Shown piece after piece: positions 46,654-55,474 of a stretch of DNA of 64,000 nt. Position numbers and translations under genes: made by a program. The notes beneath the pieces were generated by a model that saw only the letters and a list, made by a program, of their open reading frames with translations, did not search any database and had not been told where the DNA came from. Numbering within the stretch: the first letter of the stretch is position 1; every line of letters starts with the position of its first letter. This stretch comes from Sabulicella rubraurantiaca (GTDB taxonomy: Bacteria > Pseudomonadota > Alphaproteobacteria > Acetobacterales > Acetobacteraceae). The stretch lies in assembly GCF_017355885.1 (NCBI RefSeq), contig NZ_JAFEUU010000002.1, positions 434,001 through 498,000 of the forward strand, in the 5' to 3' direction.

Positions 46654-48149
46654 CGCGTGGTCTCGGAATCCAGGGGCAGCACGGGGCGCGGCAGCTTCTG
46701 CCAGTCGAAGCGGGACAGGATGGGCGAAGTGAGGCCCGGCGCGTCCACCTCCACGATGCGCTCGTGGTCAAAGAACTCGTCGAAGCCGCCGCGGAAATGC
46801 CCGCGCGACTTCACCACCACGCAGCGCGCCTGGGCGATGTCGATGCCCAGATGCTCCAGGAAGGCAGGGTCGGCGCATTGGGTGCGGCCCTCGATCACCA
46901 CCACCTCGATCCCGCCCAAGCGCAGCCGTGCCGTACGGCCCATCTGCATGGCCGTGCCCTTGAAGATGCCGCGCCGCCCGGTGACGCGTCCGTCGGAAAG
47001 CGCCACCACCTCCGCTTGCGCCGCGAAGGGGCGGGCAAAGGGGTCCTGGCCGGAATCACGGTTGAACCGCGCCTCGAACCGCGCACCGATCCCGAGGCGA
47101 TGCGCCTCGACCGCCAGTTCGGGATCGTGGATCACGCCGAACACCGCGCCCTTCACGCCGGCGCGATGGAAGGATTCCAGTATCCACATGGTGTTGCCGC
47201 GGCCGCCGCCGCCGGGGTTGTCGGCGACATCGGCGAAGGCGAGTGGCACGTCGCTGGTCAGGGCGCGCTGCGTCGCTTCCTCCAGCTCCGTCAGCGCGGC
47301 GACGAAGCGGTGGCGCCGCTCCCATGCCGCCTCGGCCAGCTCATCGGCCAGCGCATCCGCCGCGCCCTGGTGCGTCGCCGTCACCACGGCGCACATGCCG
47401 TTGAAGGGCGTGTCGCCATAGGCGAAGCCCGCCATCACCGAGACATTGACGATGCGCGGATCGGTGGCGGCGCGCTCCTGGCCCAAATTGATGACCTCGG
47501 CATAGGGGCCCTGCGCCGTCAGCAGAGACACGGTGGGCGCCACGATGGGCAGGCGGCGATGCGCGCGCACGAAGCGCTCGCCGGCCAGCAATCGGCGCAT
47601 CAGGTCAGCGGATTCCGCGCCACGCTCGCGCATGTCGAGATGCGGATTGGTCCGGTAGCCCACGAAGGCATCGTTCAGCGCCACGTTGGCGTCGGACACA
47701 TTGGCATGCAGGTCGTAGGAGCAAATGAAGGGCACCTCGCCCAGCTCGCTCCGCACCAGCGCCTGCAAGGCACCTTCCGGGTCGTCCAGAACGGTCGTCA
47801 GTCCTGCGCCGTGCAGCACCGCATAGGCGCCTTCCACCTCGCCGCGCAGGACGCGCAGCCCCTCGCGCCATTCCTCCATCATCGAGAGGAACAGCGCGTG
47901 GTCCACCGGGCCGTTCGGCTCGGCCATGGCGAGCATGATCGGGCGCGGCTGCCAGGGGCCGGTCTCGTCCATGCGGGTGACGAAGCCCGGCATCTCGCCC
48001 AGGGCCTGCGGCGCGGCGGAGCGCGCGTCGGAAACGATGGCATCGCCGCGCAGCCAGCAGCGCGTGCTGAAATCCTCCAGCCCGGCGGGAGGCGCGAAAC
48101 GGTTGCACTCGATGGAGAAGCCCAGCAGGGCGATGCGCGGGCCGCTCAT
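46650..48149 (-). CDS. M81 family metallohydrolase (MlrC-like), copy 2
   Basis: A 499-residue M81 protein with the same landmarks as the copy at 4506: ALLGFSIECNRFAPP, RMDETGPWQPRP, SYDLHANVSDANVAL, YRTNPHLDMRERGAESADL, DVADNPGGGGRGNT and GIDIAQARCVVVKSRGHFRGGFDEFF. It is embedded in a tight minus-strand operon, overlapping both the ThrC-like gene before it and the D-TA-like gene after it by four bases (ATGA). ATG 48149 is chosen from that overlap and from family alignment; the frame extending to 48398 is antisense artefact. It probably hydrolyses an amide or peptide bond in the compound that the island degrades. Confidence 0.88.
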   Translation of the reverse strand: MSGPRIALLGFSIECNRFAPPAGLEDFSTRCWLRGDAIVSDARSAAPQALGEMPGFVTRMDETGPWQPRPIMLAMAEPNGPVDHALFLSMMEEWREGLRVLRGEVEGAYAVLHGAGLTTVLDDPEGALQALVRSELGEVPFICSYDLHANVSDANVALNDAFVGYRTNPHLDMRERGAESADLMRRLLAGERFVRAHRRLPIVAPTVSLLTAQGPYAEVINLGQERAATDPRIVNVSVMAGFAYGDTPFNGMCAVVTATHQGAADALADELAEAAWERRHRFVAALTELEEATQRALTSDVPLAFADVADNPGGGGRGNTMWILESFHRAGVKGAVFGVIHDPELAVEAHRLGIGARFEARFNRDSGQDPFARPFAAQAEVVALSDGRVTGRRGIFKGTAMQMGRTARLRLGGIEVVVIEGRTQCADPAFLEHLGIDIAQARCVVVKSRGHFRGGFDEFFDHERIVEVDAPGLTSPILSRFDWQKLPRPVLPLDSETTR

Positions 48150-49261
48150 ATCTCCACCCCCAGCATCTCGGCGAAGCGGGGCGTCGCCTTCAGCCCGGTC
48201 CCGGTCAGCAGCACCACCGTGGTCTCGCGCGCGGCGATGCGCCCCTGGTCCAGCAGCTTGGTGAAGGCGGCGGCGGCCTGAGCACAGGTGGGTTCCACAT
48301 AGACGCCACGCCGGGCCAGGGCCAAAGCGGCCTCGGCGATCTCGCTCTCCTCGGTGAGCACGGCACCGCCTTCCGACTCGCGCAGGGCGCGCAGGCATTC
48401 AGGCAGGCGCAGCGGCTTGGCGATGGCCGTGCCCTCGGCGATGGTGGGCCGCGCCTCCTGCTCCGGCAGGCCGAGCGCGGCGCGGGCGATGGGCCCGCAA
48501 TTCGCCGGCTGCGACGCCCAGATGCGCGGCAGCTTCGCCACCTGTCCGGCGCGCAGCAATTCGGTGAAGCCGAGCCACAGGCCGAGCACATTGGAGCCGG
48601 CGCCGCAGGGCACGATGACGTTGTCCGGCGCGCGGAAGCCCAGATCCTCCCAGAGCTCATAGGCCAGGGTCTTGGTACCTTCCAGGAAGAAGGGGTGCCA
48701 GTTGTGGCTGGCGTAGAAGATGCGCTCCGCCGCCGCCTCGGCCGCTTCGGCGCAATCCTGCCGGCTGCCCGGCACCAGGGTGATGGATGCCCCTGCCGCG
48801 CGGCTCTGCACCGTCTTGGCCGGGGAGGTTGAGGCAGGCACGTAGATCTCCGCCTGCATGCCGCCTGCTGCCGCATAGGCGCTGACCGCCGCGCCGCCAT
48901 TGCCGGAGGAATCCTCCAGCACCGCCCGCACCCCCTGCTCGCGCAGGAGGGAGAGCATCACGGAGGCGCCGCGATCCTTGAAGGAGCCGGTGGGCATGAA
49001 CCACTCGCACTTGGCGAGGGCCGTCCCCTCGCCCAGCCGCATCTCCACCAGCGGCGTGCAGCCCTCACCCATGGTGATGGGCGCAGCGGGCAGGAAGGGC
49101 AGCGCGGCGGCGTAGCGCCAGATGGAGCGGACGGGCGCGATGTCGTCGCGGGAGATGCCGGGAAGCGGGGTCAGCAGCAGCGGTTCGCGCGCATCGCCGC
49201 ACCAGCGGGGCGTGTCCAGCGGCCAGGTGCGGCCGCTGCGTGGGTCGAGATAGGAAGCCAT
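48146..49261 (-). CDS. threonine synthase-like PLP enzyme (fold type II)
   Basis: A 371-residue fold-type II PLP enzyme. The Schiff-base lysine is in PTGSFKDRGA (about residue 95), the cofactor phosphate loop is SSGNGGAAVSAYAA, and CGAGSNVLGLW follows. It is closest in style to threonine synthase/threonine dehydratase, but it is nearly 100 residues shorter than the biosynthetic ThrC at 24558 and starts differently (MASYLDPRSGRTWPLDTPRWCG). A beta-elimination or lyase role on a hydroxy or substituted amino acid fits the operon better than threonine synthesis (inference). Its stop overlaps the M81 start, and it is divergent from the M20 gene with 50 bases between starts. Confidence 0.82.
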   Translation of the reverse strand: MASYLDPRSGRTWPLDTPRWCGDAREPLLLTPLPGISRDDIAPVRSIWRYAAALPFLPAAPITMGEGCTPLVEMRLGEGTALAKCEWFMPTGSFKDRGASVMLSLLREQGVRAVLEDSSGNGGAAVSAYAAAGGMQAEIYVPASTSPAKTVQSRAAGASITLVPGSRQDCAEAAEAAAERIFYASHNWHPFFLEGTKTLAYELWEDLGFRAPDNVIVPCGAGSNVLGLWLGFTELLRAGQVAKLPRIWASQPANCGPIARAALGLPEQEARPTIAEGTAIAKPLRLPECLRALRESEGGAVLTEESEIAEAALALARRGVYVEPTCAQAAAAFTKLLDQGRIAARETTVVLLTGTGLKATPRFAEMLGVEI

Positions 49262-49311
49262 GCGTCCGGCAGGGTTGCCCTTCCGACCGCTTCGGGCAAG
49301 CCTCCGACCCC

Positions 49312-50409
49312 ATGGAAACCAGCCTCGCCGGCCTCGCCGCGGAACTTGTGCGGCTCGACAGCCGATCCTCCGTCTCCAACCTGTCCGTCGCCGAGCGCAT
49401 CGAGGCCGAGTTGCATGGTTTCGAGGTGGAGCGCCTCGACTACACCGACGCGCAGGGCGTCCCGAAGCGTGCCCTGGTGGCGCATCGCGGCGGGCCGGGC
49501 GGCATCGCCCTGTCGGGCCACATGGACACGGTGCCCGAGACAGGCTGGACCGACGACCCATGGTCGGGCGCGGTGCGGGATGGCGTGCTGCACGGGCTCG
49601 GCTCCTGCGACATGAAGGGGCCGGTCGCCGCCTGCATCCTGGCCGCCCAGGCCGCGCCCCGCGCCACGCTGCTGATCACCGCGGATGAGGAGACGACCAA
49701 GGGCGGCGCACGCGTCATCGCCGAGCGCTCCGAACTGGCCCGCGCCGCGAAGCTGCGCGGCATCGTGGTGGCGGAGCCGACGGAGCTGGTGCCGGTGCGC
49801 GGCCATCGCTCGCACATCGCCTTCACCGCCACCGCGCGCGGGGTGCAGGCGCATTCCTCGACCGGGCGCGGGGTGAACGCCAACTGGGCGCTGATCCCCT
49901 TCCTGGCGGAGCTGCGCGAGATCCACGCGATGCTGCGCGAGGATCCGGCGTGGCACGACGAGGCCTACGACCCGCCCTTCTCGGATTTCAACCTTGTCGT
50001 CGACAACCATGGCACGGCGGTGAACGTCTCCGTGCCCCTGGCCACGGCGCGGGTGAAGTTCCGCTACTCCCACCGGCTGGACCCGAGCCCGCTCCTGTCA
50101 CGCATGGAGGCGGCGGCGCGGAGCGCCGGGGTGGAGCTGGAAATAGCGCGCGAAGGCCTGCCGCCGGAGCTTCCGGTCGAGCACCCGCTGGTGCGCCAAG
50201 CCGTCCGCCTCACCGGCCGTGCCCCGTCCACCGTGCCCTTTGGCACCGATGCCTCCATCCTGCAGGATGTCGCGCCCTGCGTGATCCTGGGGCCGGGCTC
50301 CATCGCCCTGGCGCACACGCCGCGCGAGCACGTGCCCCTTGCGGCGCTGGAAGCGGCGCGGGAGCTGTATCTGCGCCTTCTCAACGACAACGATACGGAA
50401 ACGGCCTGA
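49312..50409 (+). CDS. M20 family zinc deacylase/peptidase (ArgE/DapE/LysK type)
   Basis: A 365-residue M20 hydrolase. Metal and catalytic residues are visible in ALSGHMDTVPE (metal His and bridging Asp), GSCDMKGPVAA, and TADEETTKGGAR (catalytic Glu pair); HTPREHVPL carries the last metal His. The group includes acetylornithine deacetylase, succinyl-diaminopimelate desuccinylase and LysK, all removing acyl groups from amino-acid nitrogens. It is divergent from the ThrC-like/M81/D-TA operon and 3 bases from the acyl-CoA synthetase gene, so release and activation of an acid from an N-acyl amino acid is plausible (inference). Confidence 0.86.
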   Translation: METSLAGLAAELVRLDSRSSVSNLSVAERIEAELHGFEVERLDYTDAQGVPKRALVAHRGGPGGIALSGHMDTVPETGWTDDPWSGAVRDGVLHGLGSCDMKGPVAACILAAQAAPRATLLITADEETTKGGARVIAERSELARAAKLRGIVVAEPTELVPVRGHRSHIAFTATARGVQAHSSTGRGVNANWALIPFLAELREIHAMLREDPAWHDEAYDPPFSDFNLVVDNHGTAVNVSVPLATARVKFRYSHRLDPSPLLSRMEAAARSAGVELEIAREGLPPELPVEHPLVRQAVRLTGRAPSTVPFGTDASILQDVAPCVILGPGSIALAHTPREHVPLAALEAARELYLRLLNDNDTETA

Positions 50410-50412
50410 ACC

Positions 50413-52506
50413 ATGGATTTCTCCACGCTCGACCCGATGATCCGCCCCCGCTCCCTCGCCGTGATCGGCGCGAGCGACGATGCGACGCGCATCGGCGGCC
50501 GTCCCATCGCCTACATGAAGACGCGCGGCTTCCGGGGCGAGCTGTGGCCGGTGAACCCGAAGCGCGACACCGTGCAGGGCATCAAGTGCTTCAGCGGCGT
50601 AGAATCTCTGCCGGGCGTACCGGATGTCGGCCTCATCGCGGTGCCGGGCAGCGCCGCGCTCGATGCCGTGGAGGCGCTGGGCGAGAAGGGCTGCAAGGCC
50701 GCCATCATGTTCACCGCCGGCTTCGCCGAGACGGGCGACGAGGGCGCGCTGATGCAGGACAAGCTGGTGGCGGCGGCGCGGCGCAACGGCATGCGGCTGC
50801 TCGGCCCCAACTGCCTCGGCCTGTTCAACGACGCGATCGGCTTCTACCCGATCTTCTCCTCCTCCTTCGAGCAGGGCTGGCCGGTGCCGGGGCGCATCGG
50901 CATCGCCTCGCAATCCGGCGCCTATGGCACGCACCTGTTCTCGCTGGCACGCATCCGCAACATCGGCACGCCGATCTGCGTCACCACGGGCAACGAGGCC
51001 GAGGTGGCGCTGGGCGACGTGCTCGGCTGGATGGCCGAGGCGCCGGAGGTGGACGTGATCTGCGCCTATGCGGAAGGCATCCGCGAGAGCGAGAAGTTCC
51101 TCGCCGCGCTGGACCTCGCGCGGCGCAACCGCAAGCCCATCGTCATGATGAAGGTCGGCCGCTCGGCGCTGGGTGGCCTCGCCGCGCAATCACACACTGC
51201 CTCCATCGCCGGCGACGACGCGGTGACGGATGCGGTGCTGGCGGAATACGGCGTGGTCCGCGCCCGCAACACGGAGGAGCTGCTGGACATCGCCTATGCC
51301 GCAACGCGCCGCGTGTACCCGGCGCGCAACTCGCTGGGCGTCATCACCGTCTCCGGCGGCGCCGGCGTGCTGATCTCCGACGTCGCGGAATCGCTCGACT
51401 TCCCGATGCCGCCCATGCCGGAGGAGGCGCAGAAGAAGCTGCTCGGCTTCGTGCCCTTCTGCGCACCGCGCAACCCGGTAGACTGCACCGCCCAGGCCTT
51501 CAACCAGATCGAGCTGGTGGGCGAGTTCGCGCGCGCCACGGCGGCGGAGGGCGGGTATTCGTCGCTGCTCGGCTTCTTCACCCAGGTCGGCGGCTCGCCC
51601 ACCGTGGGGCCGAAGGTGCGGGCCCAGATGAAGGCGGTGGCGGAGGAGCATCCGGACCGGCTCTGGGCCGTCTCCATCATCGCCCCGCCCGAGACGGCGC
51701 AGGAATGGGAGAAGGACGGGTTCCTGGTCTTCGAGGACCCGACCCGCGCCGTCGTCGCGCTCCACGCCATGGGCCGCTTCGGGGAGGCCTTCGCGCGCGG
51801 CGGCGAGGCCGCGCCCCAGCCCGCCCCGGTCGCCTTGCCCGCCACGGCGCCCAGCGAAGCGAAGGCGAAGCAGATCCTCGACGCGGCGGGCGTGCCCGCC
51901 GTGCCGGAGGAAGCCTGCGCGGATGCGGAGGCCGCGGTCGCGGCGGCGCGGCGCTTCGGCTTCCCCGTGGTGATGAAGATCCTCTCGCCCGACATCCTGC
52001 ACAAATCCGAGATCGGCGGCGTGCTGCTGGACGTCGGGGACGAGGAGGCCGTGCGGGCCGGCTTCGCCACGCTGATGCAGCGCGCGAAGCAGCACGCGCC
52101 CGGGGCGCGCATCGAGGGCGCGCTGGTGGCGAAGCAGATCAAGGGCGCGGTGGAGATGGCCATGGGGATCCTGCGCGACCCCGTCTTCGGGCCGGTCGCC
52201 ATGGTCGGGCTTGGCGGCGTGTTCATCGAGGTGCTGAAGGATGTCGCCTTCCGCCGCTGCCCCTTCGACGCGGCCGAGGCGGAGCGGCTGATCCGCTCGC
52301 TCAAGGGCTTCCCCCTGCTCGACGGCGCGCGCGGCCGGCCCAAGGCTGACGTGCCGGCCCTGGCGCAGGCGCTCTCCGCCCTGTCGCTCTTCGCTGCGGG
52401 CGCGGGGCCACGCCTGCTGTCGGTGGACGTGAACCCGGTGCTTGTCCTGCCCGAGGGCGCCTATGCCGCCGATGCGGTGATCGAGCTGGACGCGGCCGAA
52501 AGCTGA
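50413..52506 (+). CDS. ADP-forming acyl-CoA synthetase (acetate--CoA ligase family), fused subunits
   Basis: A 697-residue fusion: CoA-binding domain (about 8-130, RPRSLAVIGASDD, then RGELWPVNPK), two succinyl-CoA-ligase-like domains with the phosphohistidine in AQSHTASIAGDDAV, and a C-terminal ATP-grasp domain (about 480-690, PVVMKILSPDILHKSEIGGV and MVGLGGVFIEVLKD). This is the NDP-forming acyl-CoA synthetase type, which interconverts an acid, CoA and ATP with acyl-CoA, ADP and phosphate. The start lies 3 bases after the M20 deacylase, so the two are one operon. The acid is unknown. Confidence 0.88.
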   Translation: MDFSTLDPMIRPRSLAVIGASDDATRIGGRPIAYMKTRGFRGELWPVNPKRDTVQGIKCFSGVESLPGVPDVGLIAVPGSAALDAVEALGEKGCKAAIMFTAGFAETGDEGALMQDKLVAAARRNGMRLLGPNCLGLFNDAIGFYPIFSSSFEQGWPVPGRIGIASQSGAYGTHLFSLARIRNIGTPICVTTGNEAEVALGDVLGWMAEAPEVDVICAYAEGIRESEKFLAALDLARRNRKPIVMMKVGRSALGGLAAQSHTASIAGDDAVTDAVLAEYGVVRARNTEELLDIAYAATRRVYPARNSLGVITVSGGAGVLISDVAESLDFPMPPMPEEAQKKLLGFVPFCAPRNPVDCTAQAFNQIELVGEFARATAAEGGYSSLLGFFTQVGGSPTVGPKVRAQMKAVAEEHPDRLWAVSIIAPPETAQEWEKDGFLVFEDPTRAVVALHAMGRFGEAFARGGEAAPQPAPVALPATAPSEAKAKQILDAAGVPAVPEEACADAEAAVAAARRFGFPVVMKILSPDILHKSEIGGVLLDVGDEEAVRAGFATLMQRAKQHAPGARIEGALVAKQIKGAVEMAMGILRDPVFGPVAMVGLGGVFIEVLKDVAFRRCPFDAAEAERLIRSLKGFPLLDGARGRPKADVPALAQALSALSLFAAGAGPRLLSVDVNPVLVLPEGAYAADAVIELDAAES

Positions 52507-52510
52507 GCCT

Positions 52511-53149
52511 CTACGGCTCGTGGGTCCTGCCGGGGCGCGGCTTGTAGCCCGGCAGGGACCAGCCGCGCAGCAGCGAAGCCGCGCGGAGGAGGAAGCAGGC
52601 CAGCGCGCCCGCCAGGAAGGCGGGCTCCCGCCACACGCCTTCCAGCCGCAGCGCGACAAAGGTGGCGGCGCCCAGCGCCGCCGCGGTCAGGTAGATCTCC
52701 CGCCGCAGCAGCAGCGGAACCTCGTTGCAGATCACGTCGCGCAGGATGCCGCCGAAGCTGGCCGTCATCACGCCGAGCAGCACGGCGGCCCAGGGGTCGG
52801 CGCCCGCCATCAGTGCGATCTCGGCGCCCAGCACGGCATAGAGCGAAAGCCCCACCGCATCGGCCCAGAGCAGCGCGCGGTAGCGATTCTCCACACGGTG
52901 CGCCGCGACGAAGACGAGCACCGCCACGGCGGCCGCGACGCCGAGGAGTTCCGGCGCCCGCAGCCAGAAGACCGGCGTGCGGCCAAGCAGCAGGTCTCGC
53001 AAAGTTCCGCCGCCGATGCCGGTGATGCAGGCGATCACCACGAACCCCACCACGTCCATCTGCTTGCGCGAGGCGACCAGGGCGCCGGAGGCCGCGAAGA
53101 CTGCGATGCCCGCGAGGTCCAGCCAGCGCAGCGTGGCGTCGAACAGCAT
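52511..53149 (-). CDS. TRIC/UPF0126 family membrane protein
   Basis: A 212-residue polytopic protein made of two UPF0126 repeats. Each repeat carries the family hallmark: GIGGGTLRDLLLGRTPVFW in the first and GGILRDVICNEVPLLLR in the second. About seven hydrophobic helices are visible. Bacterial relatives form trimeric potassium-permeable channels; other members have been linked to glycine or amino-acid transport. ATG 53149 gives the usual N-terminus LDLAGIAVFAASGALVASR. It follows the MFS gene by 7 bases on the same strand and ends 4 bases from the convergent acyl-CoA synthetase. Confidence 0.9.
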   Translation of the reverse strand: MLFDATLRWLDLAGIAVFAASGALVASRKQMDVVGFVVIACITGIGGGTLRDLLLGRTPVFWLRAPELLGVAAAVAVLVFVAAHRVENRYRALLWADAVGLSLYAVLGAEIALMAGADPWAAVLLGVMTASFGGILRDVICNEVPLLLRREIYLTAAALGAATFVALRLEGVWREPAFLAGALACFLLRAASLLRGWSLPGYKPRPGRTHEP

Positions 53150-53156
53150 GAAGAGG

Positions 53157-54377
53157 CTACTCGGCGGGCTGCATCCGCATCCGCGCCGGGAGGGAGAGCG
53201 CCCGTGCCCCGCTGGCGCAAAGCAGCGACAGGCCGAGCAGCAGCGCCACCACCGGCAGCACCAGCGCCTCGTGCCCCATGTCCAGCAGGAAGCCCAGCGG
53301 AACGGGGGTGATGGCGGAGCCGAGCGGCAGTCCGGAGGAAACGAAGCCGAAGATCTTGCCCACCTCGCCGGGGGGGCAGGCATCCTTCAGCATCACGTCC
53401 CGCGGCGTGCGCGAGGCGCCGAGGCAGCCGCCGGCCACCAGCGCCACGGCGGGCAGGAGGTACTCCGGCCAGGGCACGAAGCCGAGCGAGAGCAGCAGCC
53501 CCATGGAGACCAGCGTCAGCGCAATCACGAAGCCCAGCAGGTTGCCGCCGCGCTTGTCGGCCACCCAGCCGCCCACCAGCGTTCCCGCCGTCGCGCCTGC
53601 CATGTAGCCGGTGAGCGCCAGCGAGGCGACGGCGACCGGGGTGGACCACAGCTTGCCCAGCACGGTGATGAGGAAGGCCGAGACGCCGGACCCCGCCATG
53701 GCGGAAAGCAGGAAGAAGGCGAAGAAGGCCAGGATGGGCTTGGAGGTGAGGAGCCGCGCCCCGCCCTTCGCTGCCTCGCCGCGCTTCTTCGGCTGTTCCT
53801 TCAGGATGCGGCTCTGCCACAGGATCGCGCCCACCACCGGCACGCCGAGCAGGCCGACCAGCAGCAGCGCGTCGCGCCACCCCATCATCAGCAGCAGCGC
53901 CGCGATCACCGGCGGGCCGAGCGCGAAGCCGAGATTGCCGGTGAAGGTGTGCAAGGCAAAGGCGCGGCCCATGAACTCCTTGCGGATGGAGCCGGCGAGA
54001 ATGGCGTAGTCCGCCGGGTGGATGACGCTGTTGCCCACGCCCGACAGCACGGCCAGCACGAGGATCAGCCGGAAGTCGTGCACGAAGGCCATGGCGGAGA
54101 TGGACAGCGCCATCAGCAACGTCCCGCCGACCAGGAAGGGCCGCGCCCCGTGCCGGTCCACCAGGAACCCCACCGGCGTCTGCAGCAGCGCCGTCGTCCC
54201 GCTCATCAGCGCGACGGCGAGGCCCAGCATGGCGAAGGACACCCCGAACTCGTCCCGCCACACCAGAAAGAGCGGCGGCAGGCAGAGCACGTAGAAATGC
54301 GACAGGAAGTGTCCCGTGCCGATCAGGGCGCAGGTCTGGTAGTCGCGCTTGGGAGAAGGCATGGCGGCGTCTGGCAT
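53157..54377 (-). CDS. MFS transporter
   Basis: A 406-residue major facilitator with about 12 hydrophobic helices. The motif A region after helix 2 reads GFLVDRHGARPFLVGG, and VGGWVADKRGGNLLGF is the pseudo-symmetric copy in the second half. The N-terminus (GTGHFLSHFYVLCLPPLFLVWRDEFG) and RTPRDVMLKDACP loop resemble the fosmidomycin-resistance/NNP-like MFS group, but I cannot name the substrate. ATG 54362 (MPSPKRDYQ) is an alternative start five codons on. It is 33 bases behind tsaD and 7 bases ahead of the UPF0126 gene. Confidence 0.88.
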   Translation of the reverse strand: MPDAAMPSPKRDYQTCALIGTGHFLSHFYVLCLPPLFLVWRDEFGVSFAMLGLAVALMSGTTALLQTPVGFLVDRHGARPFLVGGTLLMALSISAMAFVHDFRLILVLAVLSGVGNSVIHPADYAILAGSIRKEFMGRAFALHTFTGNLGFALGPPVIAALLLMMGWRDALLLVGLLGVPVVGAILWQSRILKEQPKKRGEAAKGGARLLTSKPILAFFAFFLLSAMAGSGVSAFLITVLGKLWSTPVAVASLALTGYMAGATAGTLVGGWVADKRGGNLLGFVIALTLVSMGLLLSLGFVPWPEYLLPAVALVAGGCLGASRTPRDVMLKDACPPGEVGKIFGFVSSGLPLGSAITPVPLGFLLDMGHEALVLPVVALLLGLSLLCASGARALSLPARMRMQPAE

Positions 54378-54410
54378 GGCGGCGCATGGTGGTGCCGCCC
54401 CGCCGCCCGA

Positions 54411-55451
54411 TCAACCGGCGGGAGGTTGCAATTCCGCCATGGGCCAGCGCGGGCGCGGCGCCAGCGCCATGGCGTCGCGCTGCCCGGCGCGCCAGCGCTC
54501 CAGCCCCGCCCAGGCCACCATCACCGCATTATCCGTGCAGAGCCGTATGGGCGGTGCCAGCAGCGGCAGGGGTGTCGCCGCCTCCAGCGCCGCGCGCACC
54601 GCCTTGTTGGCGGCGACGCCCCCCGCCACCACCAGCGCCGTCGCGCCGGGCAGCATGGCATGGGCGCGGCGCGCGCGGTCGGCCAGCACCGAAGCCACGC
54701 TGGCCTGGAAGGCGGCGGCGATGTCGGCATGGCGGTGCCCCCGCCCGACTGCCTGCGCCACCGCCGTCTTGAGGCCGGAAAAGGAGAAGTCGCACCCTTC
54801 CCGCCCCAGCATGGGGCGCGGCAGGGAAACGGCGTGCGGGTCGCCCTCGGCGGCAAGGCGTTCGAGGTGGGGGCCGCCGGGCCAGGGCAGGCCCATCAGC
54901 TTGGCCGACTTGTCGAAAGCTTCGCCCACCGCGTCGTCCAGCGTCGTGCCCAGGCGCTCGTAGCGGCCCAGCCCATGCACCGCGACGCATTGGCAATGCC
55001 CGCCGGAAAGCAGCAGCAGCAGATAGGGAAATTCGGGCGGCTCGGGGAAGAGCCCTGGCAGGCGCGCGGTCAGCGCATGCGCCTCCAGGTGATTGATGCC
55101 AAGAAAAGGAATCCCTGCCCCCAGCGCCAACCCCTTGGCGAAGGTGGCGCCGACCACCAGCCCGCCGATCAGCCCCGGCCCCGAGGTGGCCGCGACTCCC
55201 ACGAGGTCGCGCGGCTCCACCCCCGCCTCCCGCAGCACGCCACGCACCAGATGGGGCAGGCGGCCCAGATGGGCGCGGGCCGCGATCTCGGGCACAACGC
55301 CGCCGAAGCGGGCATGGCTCTCAGTCTGGCTGAACACCGCCTCGGCCAGGATGCGGCCCTCGCCGTCCAGCAGGGCCGCCGCCGTCTCGTCGCAGCTTGA
55401 TTCGACGCCCAGGAAGGGCTGCGTTGCGAGGCCTCGGCTTTCGTTCGTCAC
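54411..55451 (-). CDS. tsaD: tRNA threonylcarbamoyladenosine transferase subunit TsaD
   Basis: A 346-residue Kae1/TsaD ATPase-fold protein that, with TsaB, TsaC and TsaE, makes t6A37 in ANN-decoding tRNAs. Landmarks: [40 protein letters not shown], the metal-binding HxxxH in [28 protein letters not shown] and [15 protein letters not shown] 55451 is the start. Only 23 bases separate it from the divergent hemC start; the pair appears to share a single TA-rich promoter element. Confidence 0.96.
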   Translation of the reverse strand: MTNESRGLATQPFLGVESSCDETAAALLDGEGRILAEAVFSQTESHARFGGVVPEIAARAHLGRLPHLVRGVLREAGVEPRDLVGVAATSGPGLIGGLVVGATFAKGLALGAGIPFLGINHLEAHALTARLPGLFPEPPEFPYLLLLLSGGHCQCVAVHGLGRYERLGTTLDDAVGEAFDKSAKLMGLPWPGGPHLERLAAEGDPHAVSLPRPMLGREGCDFSFSGLKTAVAQAVGRGHRHADIAAAFQASVASVLADRARRAHAMLPGATALVVAGGVAANKAVRAALEAATPLPLLAPPIRLCTDNAVMVAWAGLERWRAGQRDAMALAPRPRWPMAELQPPAG

Positions 55452-55458
55452 GCGCTTG

Positions 55459-55466
55459 CCTATAAG
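55459..55466. promoter_or_regulatory. shared TA-rich -10 candidate between tsaD and hemC
   Basis: Plus strand TATAAG at 55461-55466 lies 8 bases before the hemC ATG; read on the minus strand the same bases give TATAGG (55464-55459), 7 bases before the tsaD GTG. Both are good -10 matches at distances that would put transcription start at or within a few bases of each initiation codon. No strong -35 is visible on either side, where any such element would lie inside the opposite coding region. Confidence 0.45.
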
Positions 55467-55474
55467 ACGCGCTC

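Noticed and set aside
48146-49261. Calling this gene a second thrC
   Set aside because: It is about 100 residues shorter than the biosynthetic threonine synthase at 24558, differs at the N-terminus and sits in a catabolic-looking operon.
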